A DNA stretch of 64,000 nt from Agrobacterium tumefaciens str. B6 (GCF_001541315.1 NZ_LMVK01000005.1:1-64000); one strand, 5' to 3'. Positions 39,320 through 56,696 are shown, numbered from the stretch's first letter. A program made the numbers and translations. Notes: a model not told the origin generated them from the letters alone.

Positions 39320-40405
39320 TTGGATAATATATCTTCAGCAGACATTATCGATGACATTTACGAGGCGGCACTTTTCCCTGATCGCTGGGCTGAGGTCATA
39401 GAGACAATCGGTAACCGCCTGGATTTCTGGGGCGGTGCGCTTACCTGGGGCAAGGGTGAGGAAGAGGCATGGCTCTTTACCCCCAATCTGCAGGACGTGA
39501 TGCAGGCCTTCATGGAAGGCGGCTGGAACAGGCGCAACGATCGCCTAACCCGCGCAATCCGCGAAGGACAGTTTTCCTTCGTACAGGATTTTGACGTCTT
39601 CACCCATGACGAATGGGCCGGATTGCCGATCGTGCGTGACTTCCTGATGCCGCGCGGATTGGGATATGGCGCGGCAACGCAGATTGCGCCACCGGATCAT
39701 CCGGAAATGACAGTGCTTTTCGAACGCAAACTCGATAGCGGCGTCATCGGGCCGGAAACCATGGCGGCGCTGGGCCGGCTGAGGCCACACATTGCCCGCA
39801 GCCTCACCCTCGCAACCCGGCTGCAGCGACAGAAGGCCGACGCCATGACGCTCGGGCTGAACGCCATAGGCGCGCCAGCGGCGGTGCTACAGGCGAGCGG
39901 GCGTATCCTCTCCGCAAACGACATGTTTCTCTCTCTCAGGAAATGTATTTCCACCCGTGCCCGCGACAGGATCGTGGTGTCAGACGAAAGAGTAAACCGG
40001 CTGCTCTATAAGGCGCTCGCCGGAGATAATGTCGGCTCTTTCCCCCTCCCGACCGGCGAAGATCGGTCCTGCATCCTCCACGTCATACCGTTGCGCAGGA
40101 ACGCACTGGATTTGTCCCCGAAAGGTTCCGCCATCGTGCTGATATCGCAACCCATGGGCACCATCACCGATGCAACGTCACTGTTAAAAGGGCTATACGA
40201 TCTCACCAAGGGCGAGGCCCGCGTGGCTCTGGAAATCATGAAGGGGCTCTCGCTTCCCGCCGTGGCGAAGCAATTGCAGATTTCCCATGAAACGGTGCGC
40301 AGCAACGCCAAGTCGATCTATGCGAAGACTGGCAGCACCGGCCAAACTGATCTCGTTCGCCGGCTCTCCGTTCTCACCCGCTATAACATCCGCGAACAGA
40401 GCTGA
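39320..40405 (+). CDS. LuxR-type helix-turn-helix transcription regulator
   Basis: 361 residues. The C-terminal DNA-binding domain (about 290-350) reads LTKGEARVALEIMKGLSLPAVAKQLQISHETVRSNAKSIYAKTGSTGQTDLVRRL, a LuxR/FixJ-type HTH. The N-terminal 250 residues are not a recognisable autoinducer-binding or receiver domain; a PAS-like segment is possible (GAPAAVLQASGRILSANDMFLSL). The best start is TTG 39320, because no ATG or GTG fits near it. The upstream 100 bases are very AT-rich and carry an inverted repeat ACCGG-N9-CCGGT (39295-39313). Confidence 0.82.
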   Translation: MDNISSADIIDDIYEAALFPDRWAEVIETIGNRLDFWGGALTWGKGEEEAWLFTPNLQDVMQAFMEGGWNRRNDRLTRAIREGQFSFVQDFDVFTHDEWAGLPIVRDFLMPRGLGYGAATQIAPPDHPEMTVLFERKLDSGVIGPETMAALGRLRPHIARSLTLATRLQRQKADAMTLGLNAIGAPAAVLQASGRILSANDMFLSLRKCISTRARDRIVVSDERVNRLLYKALAGDNVGSFPLPTGEDRSCILHVIPLRRNALDLSPKGSAIVLISQPMGTITDATSLLKGLYDLTKGEARVALEIMKGLSLPAVAKQLQISHETVRSNAKSIYAKTGSTGQTDLVRRLSVLTRYNIREQS

Positions 40406-40485
40406 CCCTCGCCGCGCGGCTGAAGATAATCTCAAAGACAAATCGTAAAATCGCGCTGACTCGCCGGTGGCTTCCACACAAACAA

Positions 40486-40511
40486 AAACGCCCGGATTGC
40501 TCCGGGCGTTT
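40486..40511 (-). terminator. Terminator after rpoC
   Basis: An 11-bp stem AAACGCCCGGA / TCCGGGCGTTT with a TTGC loop; on the minus strand it runs into TTTTTGTTTG. It also lies 80 bases after the convergent LuxR-type gene and could serve both. Confidence 0.88.
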
Positions 40512-40559
40512 CCATTGAACCTTTGGCGGGGCTTCGTAAAGCCCCTGCCCTGTCTGACC

Positions 40560-44768
<4,209 letters not shown>

Positions 44769-44949
44769 GCCTTGTCTCCTTGAGAGGCTAGCTGCTGCCC
44801 CTGTTTGCATCTGGACCGGCTTCTTCCCGGGTCACCGTCCAGAGCTTTAAATACGGATTAACCGCACAATGCGGCGAAAGTGTCCCTCGGCAACCGCAGG
44901 CTGCCGGAGGAACCGGCAGGCGCCTAAAAGGCGCCCACCTCTCTCAATT

Positions 44950-49086
<4,137 letters not shown>

Positions 49087-49247
49087 CGTCGCTCCTTTAA
49101 AAATTGCATCCGGGCCTGCAACGGACGGGAACCGATGGCCAGTCGATCCCGTCAAGCAATGGGTGTCATCAATCTCGTTCCACATCCCGGATCGATCAGG
49201 CCGGATTGCCTAGATGAGCCGGTTCGGAACCATTCTCTTGAAGAACC

Positions 49248-49287
49248 CATTACCCAAAAGCCATTTTCACGCGGCTTTTGGGTAATG
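49248..49287 (-). other. 15-bp hairpin between rplL and rpoB
   Basis: Perfect 15-bp inverted repeat CATTACCCAAAAGCC / GGCTTTTGGGTAATG with a 10-base loop. No T run follows on the minus strand, so RNA processing (an RNase III-like site as between rplL and rpoB in E. coli) is more likely than full termination. Confidence 0.6.
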
Positions 49288-49311
49288 AGTTTTAAAAACG
49301 ATGACGACGGA

Positions 49312-49330
49312 AAGGGGCATGGAGCCCCTT
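49312..49330 (-). terminator. Possible attenuator just after rplL
   Basis: A 7-bp stem AAGGGGC / GCCCCTT with a 5-base loop, 20 bases after the rplL stop. The minus strand then reads TTTCCG, a short T tract suited to partial termination. Confidence 0.4.
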
Positions 49331-49349
49331 CCCGCCAGCAATCGCAAGA

Positions 49350-49727
49350 TTACTTAACGTCGACCTTAGCGCCGGCTTCTTCAAGCTTCTTCTTGAGATC
49401 AGCAGCTTCAGCCTTGGAAACAGCTTCCTTGACAGCCTTCGGAGCGCCTTCAACGAGGTCCTTGGCTTCCTTCAGGCCGAGGCCCGTGATAGCGCGGACT
49501 TCCTTGATGACGTTGATCTTGTTGGCGCCAGCGTCAACCAGGATCACGTCGAATTCAGTCTTTTCTTCTTCAACAGCAGCAGCAACGCCAGCACCGCCAG
49601 CAGCAGCAACAGCTACCGGAGCAGCAGCGGAAACGCCCCACTTTTCTTCGAGAAGCTTCGACAGTTCTGCAGCTTCCAGAACGGTCAGGGTGGAGAGGTC
49701 TTCTACGATCTTTGCGAGATCAGCCAT
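49350..49727 (-). CDS. rplL: 50S ribosomal protein L7/L12
   Basis: 125 residues. N-terminal dimer domain, alanine-rich hinge (about 36-52) and C-terminal factor-binding domain ending [14 protein letters not shown]. Several copies form the stalk that recruits translation GTPases. 59 bases after rplJ. Confidence 0.99.
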   Translation of the reverse strand: MADLAKIVEDLSTLTVLEAAELSKLLEEKWGVSAAAPVAVAAAGGAGVAAAVEEEKTEFDVILVDAGANKINVIKEVRAITGLGLKEAKDLVEGAPKAVKEAVSKAEAADLKKKLEEAGAKVDVK

Positions 49728-49786
49728 TTTGATAGTTCCTTTTGTTCAGTTCGAACCAGTTTGAATATTTACAGCGAAAAACCGCC

Positions 49787-50305
49787 TTAAGCGGCTTCGT
49801 CCTTCTTGGCGTAAGCCGAGAACACCCGTGCCAGCTGGCTTGCAGGTGCGGCGACAACCGTAGCGACGCGAGTTGCCGGGGCATTGAGAAGGCCCAGCAG
49901 CTTTGCGCGCAGCTCGTCCAGCGAAGGCAGGGTCGCAAGCGACTTGACTGCTTCGGCGTTGAGCGTGGTTGCACCCATGGAACCACCGAGAACAACGACC
50001 TTGTCGTTGGTCTTTGCGAAATCCATGACGACTTTCGGAGCGATCATCGGGTCGACGCTGTATGCAATCAGCGTCTGGCCCTTGAAGAGATTTGTCATCC
50101 CTTCCGACTCCGTGCCCTGAAGAGCGATCTTGGCCAGGCGGTTCTTCGCGACCTTGACGGTGCCTCCGGCAGCGCGCATCTTCGAACGGAAGTCGTTCAT
50201 CTGCGCAACGGTGACACCAGCATAGTGGGCCACGACAACCGAACCGGAAGCCTTGAAGACTTCGTTCAGCTCCGTGACGAATTCGCGTTTTTCCGCTCTT
50301 TCCAC
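49787..50305 (-). CDS. rplJ: 50S ribosomal protein L10 (GTG start)
   Basis: 172 residues starting at GTG 50305 (product (M)[16 protein letters not shown]), with GGAG seven bases upstream. L10 anchors the L7/L12 dimers to 23S rRNA. In many bacteria the L10-L12 complex represses its own leader; the 355-base region upstream is long enough for that. Confidence 0.97.
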   Translation of the reverse strand: MERAEKREFVTELNEVFKASGSVVVAHYAGVTVAQMNDFRSKMRAAGGTVKVAKNRLAKIALQGTESEGMTNLFKGQTLIAYSVDPMIAPKVVMDFAKTNDKVVVLGGSMGATTLNAEAVKSLATLPSLDELRAKLLGLLNAPATRVATVVAAPASQLARVFSAYAKKDEAA

Positions 50306-50660
50306 TGTCTGTCTCCAGTAGACGGGACCACATGATTGTGAACCCGTCGGGTTTGCCTTTGCCCCAAGGGACCTTTTTACAAAGATCCCGAGCGACGCTC
50401 GAGGATCCTGTCCCCCGCTCTGTCGCCGCAAACGGCTTCAGGCACAGGCACACCAGGTTCGAACCGGACAGTCAGGCATCAGCAGATACCTCAAATCCAG
50501 CCTCACCCGTCTCATGCAGGTTGAATGATTAAGGCCAGGCCCCGAAGGAAATGGCCACCCGCAATCTCGGACAGGAGTTCCGGGTTTCCCCGGAAATCTC
50601 CGGCTCCTGGGAGCCGGAAATTCTTTTATTCACACTTCCCTTGGGAAGCGCGAGAATTGA
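50306..50660 (-). promoter_or_regulatory. Leader region of rplJ-rplL
   Basis: The gap after rplA has no convincing ORF. Near the rplA end are two hairpins: CCGGCTCC / GGAGCCGG (50600-50617) and TTCCGGG / CCCCGGAA (50578-50595), which may end or process the rplKA transcript. The half next to rplJ is GC-rich and could fold into the L10 autoregulatory leader found in many bacteria. I could not identify a promoter with confidence. Confidence 0.4.
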
Positions 50661-51356
50661 TTAAGCCGTAACCGACGAAGGGTCGATCTTGACGCCCGGA
50701 CCCATGGTCGAGGAAATGGCGACGCGCTTGACGTAGTTGCCCTTGGCGCCAGCCGGCTTTGCCTTGATGACGGCATCGGCGAAAGCCTTGATGTTTTCCT
50801 CAAGAGCCTTGGCGTCGAACGAAGCCTTGCCAACGCCAGCGTGTACGATACCGGCCTTTTCGACGCGGAACTCGACAGCGCCGCCCTTGGACGCCTTGAC
50901 GGCGCCGGCAACATCCATGGTCACCGTACCGACCTTCGGGTTCGGCATCATGCCACGCGGGCCGAGTACCTTGCCGAGACGGCCGACGAGCGGCATCATG
51001 TCCGGGGTCGCGATGCAACGATCGAAGTCGATCTTGCCGCCCTGAACGATTTCAACCAGTTCTTCTGCACCAACAACGTCAGCGCCAGCAGCCGTGGCTT
51101 CATCAGCCTTGGCGCCACGTGCGAAGACGGCGACGCGAACGTCACGGCCCGTGCCGTTCGGCAGGTTGACAACGCCACGAACCATCTGGTCCGCGTGGCG
51201 CGGGTCAACGCCGAGGTTCATCGAAACTTCAACGGTTTCATCGAACTTGGCGACAGCACGTTCCTTGACCATCGAAATGGCGTCGGTGAGAACGTAAAGC
51301 TTGTTGGGATCCACACCTTCGCGGATCTTCTGAATGCGCTTTGCTACCTTGGCCAT
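50661..51356 (-). CDS. rplA: 50S ribosomal protein L1
   Basis: 231 residues from ATG 51356 ([16 protein letters not shown]), two bases after the rplK stop; a TTG two codons earlier is the alternative. Key blocks: [19 protein letters not shown] and [19 protein letters not shown]1 forms the mobile stalk that releases E-site tRNA. Confidence 0.98.
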   Translation of the reverse strand: MAKVAKRIQKIREGVDPNKLYVLTDAISMVKERAVAKFDETVEVSMNLGVDPRHADQMVRGVVNLPNGTGRDVRVAVFARGAKADEATAAGADVVGAEELVEIVQGGKIDFDRCIATPDMMPLVGRLGKVLGPRGMMPNPKVGTVTMDVAGAVKASKGGAVEFRVEKAGIVHAGVGKASFDAKALEENIKAFADAVIKAKPAGAKGNYVKRVAISSTMGPGVKIDPSSVTA

Positions 51357-51358
51357 GA

Positions 51359-51790
51359 TCAACCTACCACTTCCAGGCCCATGGCGCGGGCGGAGCCCTC
51401 AACCATTGCCATTGCGCCTTCGATGTCGGCTGCGTTCAGATCCTTCATCTTGGCTTCTGCGATCGTCTTGACCTGAGCCTTGGTGATGGAGCCGATCTTG
51501 GCGCCCTTGCCAGGCGTCTTGGAACCGGAGGTGATCTTGGCTTCCTTCTTCAGCCAATACGTCATCGGCGGCTGCTTCATGACGAAGGTGAAGGACTTGT
51601 CCTGGTAATAGGTGATGACGACCGGAATCGGCATACCCTTTTCCATTTCCTGCGTGGCGGCATTGAACGCCTTGCAGAATTCCATGATGTTAATGCCACG
51701 CTGACCAAGTGCCGGACCGATCGGCGGGGACGGATTGGCCGCCCCGGCCTTTACCTGCAACTTGAGCTGGCCTGCAACTTTCTTAGCCAT
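51359..51790 (-). CDS. rplK: 50S ribosomal protein L11
   Basis: 143 residues; [29 protein letters not shown] is the L11 N-terminal block with the proline-rich thiostrepton-site switch. L11 helps GTPase activation and is needed for RelA. A small hairpin CCGGCTT / AAGCCGG (51822-51840) lies before the gene. Confidence 0.99.
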   Translation of the reverse strand: MAKKVAGQLKLQVKAGAANPSPPIGPALGQRGINIMEFCKAFNAATQEMEKGMPIPVVITYYQDKSFTFVMKQPPMTYWLKKEAKITSGSKTPGKGAKIGSITKAQVKTIAEAKMKDLNAADIEGAMAMVEGSARAMGLEVVG

Positions 51791-51934
51791 ATCTCTCTGC
51801 CTTTCAATTCAAACCGGTTACCCGGCTTCTCTTAAGCCGGATCGCTCCGGCGGCTGCGGTTGCGTGGTGCGGCGCCCTGCTCCGGCTTAAAGAGCCAGTT
51901 TGCCTTCCACGCGCTTGGGGTCTTGCCCCGCCAA

Positions 51935-52465
51935 TCAGACCTTCTCGACCTGATTGTATTCCAGCTCGACCGGCGTAGCGCGGCCGAAAATCGAAACTTC
52001 CACCTTCAGGCGCGAACGCTCTTCGTCGACATCCTGAACAACGCCGTTGAACGACGCGAACGGACCGTCGGAAACGCGAACCTGCTCGCCGATCTCGAAC
52101 GAAACCGAAGACTTCGGACGCTCGACACCTTCCTGAACCTGACCGAGGATACGCTCGGCTTCATAATCGGGAATCGGAACAGGCTTGCTGTCCGAACCGA
52201 GGAAACCGGTAACCTTCGGCGTGTTCTTGATGAGGTGATAGGCCTCATCCGTCAGGTTGGCGCGCACCAGCACGTAACCTGGAAAGAACTTGCGCTCGCT
52301 GTCGACCTTACGGCCACGACGCACCTCGACAACCTTTTCGGTCGGCACGAGGATTTTCTCGAACAGATGAGAAAGACCCTTCTGACGGGCCTTCTCTTCG
52401 ATCGACTCAGCGACCTTCTTTTCGAAATTCGAATATGCGTGAACGATATACCAGCGCGCTGCCAT
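51935..52465 (-). CDS. nusG: Transcription termination/antitermination factor NusG
   Basis: 176 residues. The NGN domain opens AARWYIVHAYSNFEKKVAE and includes FFPGYVLVRANLTDEAYHLIKNTP; the KOW domain near the end reads EIGEQVRVSDGPFASFNGVVQDVDEERSRLKV. NusG stabilises elongation and links RNA polymerase to Rho or S10. 22 bases after secE. Confidence 0.99.
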   Translation of the reverse strand: MAARWYIVHAYSNFEKKVAESIEEKARQKGLSHLFEKILVPTEKVVEVRRGRKVDSERKFFPGYVLVRANLTDEAYHLIKNTPKVTGFLGSDSKPVPIPDYEAERILGQVQEGVERPKSSVSFEIGEQVRVSDGPFASFNGVVQDVDEERSRLKVEVSIFGRATPVELEYNQVEKV

Positions 52466-52487
52466 TTTTTATTCTCCGTTCAATCCG

Positions 52488-52688
52488 TTACCGGCCGACG
52501 TTCAGCACGAGGCTAAGCACCCAGCCGATGAGCTGGTCAGCAGCAAAGAAGAACAGAGCCGCAAAAATGACCATCACCAGCACCATAGCCGTCGAAATCA
52601 TGGTCTCGCGGCGCGACGGCCAAGTGATTTTTGACGCTTCGGCGCGAACCTGCTGCAGAAACGTAAACGGATTGGTTTTGGATGCCAT
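52488..52688 (-). CDS. secE: Protein translocase subunit SecE
   Basis: 66 residues from ATG 52688 (MASKTNPFTFLQQVRAEASKITWPSRRET), the short single-membrane-span form. The amphipathic helix with KITWPSRRE clamps SecY and a single C-terminal segment follows (MISTAMVLVMVIFAALFFFA). Usual position before nusG. Confidence 0.97.
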   Translation of the reverse strand: MASKTNPFTFLQQVRAEASKITWPSRRETMISTAMVLVMVIFAALFFFAADQLIGWVLSLVLNVGR

Positions 52689-52760
52689 TGACTGCCCACG
52701 CAATTACGGCGCGTAAAGCCGAACTAATCAGCCCCACGCACCGCGTGTCTGTTTTGACCT

Positions 52761-52789
52761 TACATAAACACCGATTCCACTTTTAACAA
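52761..52789 (-). promoter_or_regulatory. Sigma-70 promoter of secE-nusG
   Basis: TTGTTA (52789-52784), 17 bases, TATGTA (52766-52761) on the minus strand, about 70 bases before secE and after tRNA-Trp. Confidence 0.5.
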
Positions 52790-52871
52790 GAGGAAATCGA
52801 CATTCGGCGAAATTCGCCGGAAATCCGGCCCCATCTGCCATGCAGCGAAAACCGCGCTTGCGAATGGAAAG

Positions 52872-52947
<76 letters not shown>

Positions 52948-52997
52948 TCAGCACCTGAATCGGCCGCGAAATCGCTTGGCCAATTCGGTATGCGCTC

Positions 52998-53025
52998 CTT
53001 TAAGGTGCAGGGAAAGGAATGGCAA
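52998..53025 (-). promoter_or_regulatory. Possible promoter of tRNA-Trp
   Basis: TTGCCA (53025-53020), 16 bases, TTAAAG (53003-52998) on the minus strand, about 50 bases before the tRNA. The stretch just above is rich in A and T runs. Confidence 0.4.
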
Positions 53026-53072
53026 GTGTGTTTTTTGTTTTTTCCACTCCGCCCCCGAAAATCCTGCGCCTC

Positions 53073-53966
53073 TCAGGTTTTAACGTATTTCCGCCAGTCA
53101 TGTTCTTCGCTGAAGCCCAGGACCTCGCGAATCTTGCGGTTGGAGATCAACCCCTCATGATCCCCGATCTCGCGGCGGAATTGCACGTCAGGGAAATAAG
53201 TCTGCGCAAGCTCGCGCGTGGGGACCGTCGCTGTCGCTGTATCATTGACGGCGTTGAAGACCTGATAACCGAGGCCGTCCTTTTCGATGCACAGATGGCA
53301 GATCTGGCCAAGATCGCGCGCATCGATGTAACCCCAGGCATTGCGTTTGCGCGTTTCCGGACGGGCGAAGAAGCCGGGAAACTTCTCATATTCATGCGGC
53401 TCGATGACATTGCCGATTCGCAGCGCGTAAATGTCGCATCCGCTTCGCTCGGCAAATGCCCGTGCCGTCTTTTCGTTCACCACCTTCGACAGCCCGTAGG
53501 AATCCATCGGATCGACATCATAGTCTTCCTCAAGCGGGAAATGGTGGAAATCCTTCTCGCCCTCGGCAAAACAGACCCCGTAGGTGGTCTCGCTCGATGC
53601 GATGACGATCTTGCGGATACCAAGCTTCACCGCAGCCTCGATGACGTTGTAGGTTCCCATTGTATTGATGCGGAACGTCTCGTTGTCGGGCTTTATCAGA
53701 ATGCGCGGAACCGCGGCGAAGTGGATCACCGCATCATAGGGCAAAACACCCTTCCCGCTTTCGAGCTCTGCAAAGTTCCTGTGCATGGACAGGGCATTAA
53801 AGACCTGCCCGCTGTCGGTGATGTCGACAATGAGATTGGTGACGCCCGGCCTGTCGAGCGGAACGAGATCGATGTTGTGGACCTCATAACCCTTGTCGAT
53901 AAGCCACGGGATCACATGCCTGCCGGCCTTGCCGGAACCACCGGTAAATAGAACGCGCTTCTTCAT
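53073..53966 (-). CDS. NAD-dependent epimerase/dehydratase (extended SDR)
   Basis: 297 residues from ATG 53966, behind GAGGAG. The nucleotide-binding motif FTGGSGKAGRHV is at 6-17 and the catalytic YxxxK is YGLSK near 140, with the Ser/Thr of the active site in IASSETTYG. This is the extended SDR family of UDP/GDP-sugar epimerases and dehydratases. The exact sugar is unknown. It sits between tufB and tRNA-Trp, an unusual place for a sugar enzyme; a strong terminator separates it from tufB, so it must have its own promoter. Confidence 0.87.
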   Translation of the reverse strand: MKKRVLFTGGSGKAGRHVIPWLIDKGYEVHNIDLVPLDRPGVTNLIVDITDSGQVFNALSMHRNFAELESGKGVLPYDAVIHFAAVPRILIKPDNETFRINTMGTYNVIEAAVKLGIRKIVIASSETTYGVCFAEGEKDFHHFPLEEDYDVDPMDSYGLSKVVNEKTARAFAERSGCDIYALRIGNVIEPHEYEKFPGFFARPETRKRNAWGYIDARDLGQICHLCIEKDGLGYQVFNAVNDTATATVPTRELAQTYFPDVQFRREIGDHEGLISNRKIREVLGFSEEHDWRKYVKT

Positions 53967-54056
53967 GATACTCCTCATCATCTCCCCGGCAACGAAGTAG
54001 CAGCCCGGACAGGGAAGCGAAAGCCACCCTCCCCCTAACGCGCAATACAAAACAAA

Positions 54057-54082
54057 AAACCCCGCTGTCTCCAGCGGGGTTT
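54057..54082 (-). terminator. Terminator after tufB
   Basis: Stem AAACCCCGCTG / CAGCGGGGTTT with a TCTC loop, followed on the minus strand by TTT then GTTTTG. 26 bases after the tufB stop. Confidence 0.92.
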
Positions 54083-54108
54083 CCGTCAAGCCTTTTCAGG
54101 CCCGAAGA

Positions 54109-55284
54109 TTACTCGACGATCGAAGCCACGATGCCGGCGCCGACGGTACGGCCGCCTTCGCGGATAGCGAAGCGCAGCTTTTCTTCCATCGCGATCGGAA
54201 CGATCAGCTCGACTTCAACGGTGACGTTGTCGCCAGGCATAACCATTTCCGTGCCTTCCGGAAGCGACACGATGCCGGTCACGTCAGTCGTACGGAAGTA
54301 GAACTGCGGACGGTAGTTCGTGAAGAACGGCGTATGACGGCCGCCTTCTTCCTTCGTCAGGATGTAGGCTTCTGCCATGAACTTCTTGTGCGGCTTGACC
54401 GAACCCGGCTTGCACAGGATCTGACCACGCTCAACGCCGTCACGGGTAACACCGCGAACCAGTGCACCGATGTTGTCGCCAGCCTGGCCCTGGTCGAGCA
54501 GCTTGCGGAACATTTCAACGCCGGTAACAGTCGTCTTCGAAGTCGGACGGATGCCGACGATTTCGACTTCTTCACCAACCTTGACGATACCGCGCTCAAC
54601 GCGACCCGTCACAACCGTACCACGGCCAGAGATCGAGAACACGTCTTCGATCGGCATCAGGAACGGCTGGTCGATCGGACGCTCAGGCGTCGGGATGTAG
54701 GCGTCAACAGCAGCCATCAGCTCGCGGATCGCGTCTTCACCGATCTTCTTGTCAGAATCTTCAAGAGCAGCAAGCGCCGAACCCTTGATGATCGGGATAT
54801 CGTCGCCCGGGAAGTCGTAGGACGACAGAAGTTCGCGAACTTCCAGTTCAACGAGCTCGAGAAGCTCGGCGTCGTCAACCTGGTCGACCTTGTTGAGGAA
54901 TACGACGATCGCCGGAACGCCAACCTGGCGAGCGAGCAGGATGTGCTCGCGGGTCTGCGGCATCGGGCCGTCAGCTGCAGAGCAAACCAGGATCGCGCCG
55001 TCCATCTGGGCAGCACCGGTGATCATGTTCTTCACGTAGTCGGCGTGGCCGGGGCAGTCGACGTGCGCGTAGTGACGGGCAGGCGTCTCGTATTCAACGT
55101 GTGCCGTCGAGATCGTGATACCACGAGCCTTTTCTTCCGGAGCCGCGTCGATCTGGTCATACGCCTTGAACTCGCCGAAGAACTTCGTGATTGCTGCCGT
55201 CAGCGACGTCTTGCCATGGTCAACGTGACCGATCGTGCCAATGTTGACGTGCGGCTTATTGCGCTCGAACTTGCTCTTTGCCAT
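54109..55284 (-). CDS. tufB: Elongation factor Tu, copy B
   Basis: 391 residues with the same GTPase motifs as tufA. It differs by Thr for Ala at 199 (codon 54688-54690) and Gln for Arg at 206; both are single transitions in neighbouring codons. Identity of the rest, silent sites included, points to ongoing gene conversion between the copies. It has its own promoter region and terminator, so it is a single-gene unit upstream of the secE group. Confidence 0.99.
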   Translation of the reverse strand: MAKSKFERNKPHVNIGTIGHVDHGKTSLTAAITKFFGEFKAYDQIDAAPEEKARGITISTAHVEYETPARHYAHVDCPGHADYVKNMITGAAQMDGAILVCSAADGPMPQTREHILLARQVGVPAIVVFLNKVDQVDDAELLELVELEVRELLSSYDFPGDDIPIIKGSALAALEDSDKKIGEDAIRELMAAVDAYIPTPERPIDQPFLMPIEDVFSISGRGTVVTGRVERGIVKVGEEVEIVGIRPTSKTTVTGVEMFRKLLDQGQAGDNIGALVRGVTRDGVERGQILCKPGSVKPHKKFMAEAYILTKEEGGRHTPFFTNYRPQFYFRTTDVTGIVSLPEGTEMVMPGDNVTVEVELIVPIAMEEKLRFAIREGGRTVGAGIVASIVE

Positions 55285-55341
55285 GTGAATTGCTTCCTGT
55301 GAACGTGAAGTAGTTTCCCCGGCGCACCGGTTTGGTGTCGC

Positions 55342-55370
55342 CGTTTAAGGCTTTGTAAGCGAATGCGCAA
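55342..55370 (-). promoter_or_regulatory. Possible promoter of tufB
   Basis: TTGCGC (55370-55365), 17 bases, TAAACG (55347-55342) on the minus strand, about 55 bases before the tufB start. Its -10 is the same as that proposed for the S10 operon. Confidence 0.4.
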
Positions 55371-55434
55371 GACTTAATTATGAAAGCGTCTTCGCGCGCG
55401 CCTTAAGCGTGCCTTGAGGCCTGTATATGGTGTC

Positions 55435-55686
55435 TGGTTTGCGACATTTAAACCCTCGCGAGGGTGAGGCAGACGTCGGCCGGGAGCCCCCCTCCGTCAG
55501 CCTAGCTAATCACTAAACAAGATATTTCTATCACAACTTCTTTACCTGCACCGGCATGATGGCTTAAGTGCATTCCATCGCCGCGGGGAGACGGGCGATT
55601 GGAATCCGGCGCGCGCGCCATCCCATGCCATATCTCGATCCGTCGCTTTTCCCTCGCGACATCTCTATCCGTTTCAGGACTATCCC
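55435..55686 (+). promoter_or_regulatory. Long structured leader before the TerC-family gene
   Basis: About 250 bases lie between a plausible -10 (TATATG near 55427) and the start codon. They hold a perfect 12-bp palindrome CCCTCGCGAGGG (55453-55464), a GC-rich block ending CTCCGTCAGCC, and a hairpin ATTCCATCGCC / GGGCGATTGGAAT (55570-55600). Genes of this family often carry a manganese (yybP-ykoY) riboswitch; CCGTCA resembles part of it, but a standard GGGGAGTAG element is not seen, so the identity is open. Confidence 0.3.
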
Positions 55687-56319
55687 ATGGAAATCTTCAC
55701 AGCTGCCGGTTTCACGGCATTTTTGCAGGTCATTGCAATCGACCTCGTTCTGGCGGGCGACAACGCCATCGTCATCGGCCTTGCCGCCGCCGGTCTGCCT
55801 GCTCATCTTCGCCGCAAGGCGATCCTGGTCGGCATCATCGCCGCCACGGTCCTTCGCATCGGCTTTGCCGCCGTCACCGTCCAGCTTCTTGCCATTGTCG
55901 GCCTGCAATTGTTCGGCGGACTGCTGCTCGCCTGGGTGTGCTGGAAGATGTGGACGGAACTGCGTGACGCCGCAGGTTCCATCGAAGACGAGGTGACCGA
56001 CGAAGAGGCCGACCTGACCAAGGGTCACAAGACCTTCTTCCAGGCCGCGACCCAGATCGTCATCGCCGACGTCTCCATGTCGCTGGACAACGTCCTTGCC
56101 GTCGCCGGCGCTGCGCAGGAACACGTGACGGTGCTGATCATCGGCCTCGTCGTGTCGATCGCGCTGATGGGCCTCGCCGCCAACTTCGTCGCCAAGCTCC
56201 TGCACCGCTATCGCTGGATTTCCTACCTCGGCCTCATGGTCATCATCTATGTGGCGCTCAACATGCTCTACCACGGCACGCTCGAGGTTCTGCCTTATAT
56301 CCAGGCCTATCTCGGCTGA
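55687..56319 (+). CDS. TerC/YjbE family membrane protein
   Basis: 210 residues, about six or seven membrane segments. Two conserved acidic motifs, DLVLAGDNAIVI (about 19-30) and DVSMSLDNVLAV (about 129-140), are the metal-binding signature of TerC proteins. Related proteins export manganese or help load metals onto secreted enzymes. The charged loop DEVTDEEADLTKGHK separates the two halves. ATG 55687 follows AGGA. A strong terminator is 27 bases downstream. Confidence 0.88.
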   Translation: MEIFTAAGFTAFLQVIAIDLVLAGDNAIVIGLAAAGLPAHLRRKAILVGIIAATVLRIGFAAVTVQLLAIVGLQLFGGLLLAWVCWKMWTELRDAAGSIEDEVTDEEADLTKGHKTFFQAATQIVIADVSMSLDNVLAVAGAAQEHVTVLIIGLVVSIALMGLAANFVAKLLHRYRWISYLGLMVIIYVALNMLYHGTLEVLPYIQAYLG

Positions 56320-56345
56320 CACCGCCAGTAGAAACGCTTTTGCAC

Positions 56346-56378
56346 AAGGCCCGGAAACGCCAGTTTCCGGGCCTTTTT
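56346..56378 (+). terminator. Terminator after the TerC-family gene
   Basis: A 13-bp stem AAGGCCCGGAAAC / GTTTCCGGGCCTT with a GCCA loop and five T at its end. Confidence 0.93.
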
Positions 56379-56582
56379 CGTGACCTGCGACCGTCAAATC
56401 TCTCACCTGGTTTCGCCGTTGCAGAACAGGAAGAATCAATCGCCGCACTTGCTGCAACATCAGGAGAAGACAGGGAAATCGTGAATTCTCGCCGGTGGAT
56501 TCTGACAATTGAGGTCAGCCACAGGCAAGCCTACGGAGCTAGTCAATAAGTCATAATAATAAAAAGAAAGGTAAAGCTGCCA

Positions 56583-56696
56583 ATGGCTTATGACTGGAGC
56601 GGCGGTCGTACCCGCCGCCTTCGCAGGGTGAGGCTCGGTGTTGTCGCCAGCTCTCTTATCCTGCTGGCGCTTCTTGCGTCGCTCGTTCTTGGCTGA
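56583..56696 (+). CDS. Small membrane protein, 37 residues
   Basis: ATG 56583 to TGA 56694-56696. The product begins MAYDWSGGRTRRLRRVRLG, a basic N-terminal half, and continues with one hydrophobic segment (about residues 20-37, rich in Leu, Ala, Ser). AAGGTAAAG lies 11 bases before the ATG. The positive-inside pattern and codon use support a real protein. I do not recognise a function. Confidence 0.5.
   Translation: MAYDWSGGRTRRLRRVRLGVVASSLILLALLASLVLG

Noticed and set aside
53019-53951. Open frame of 310 codons opposite the epimerase gene
   Set aside because: The minus-strand frame has clear SDR motifs; this one has none.
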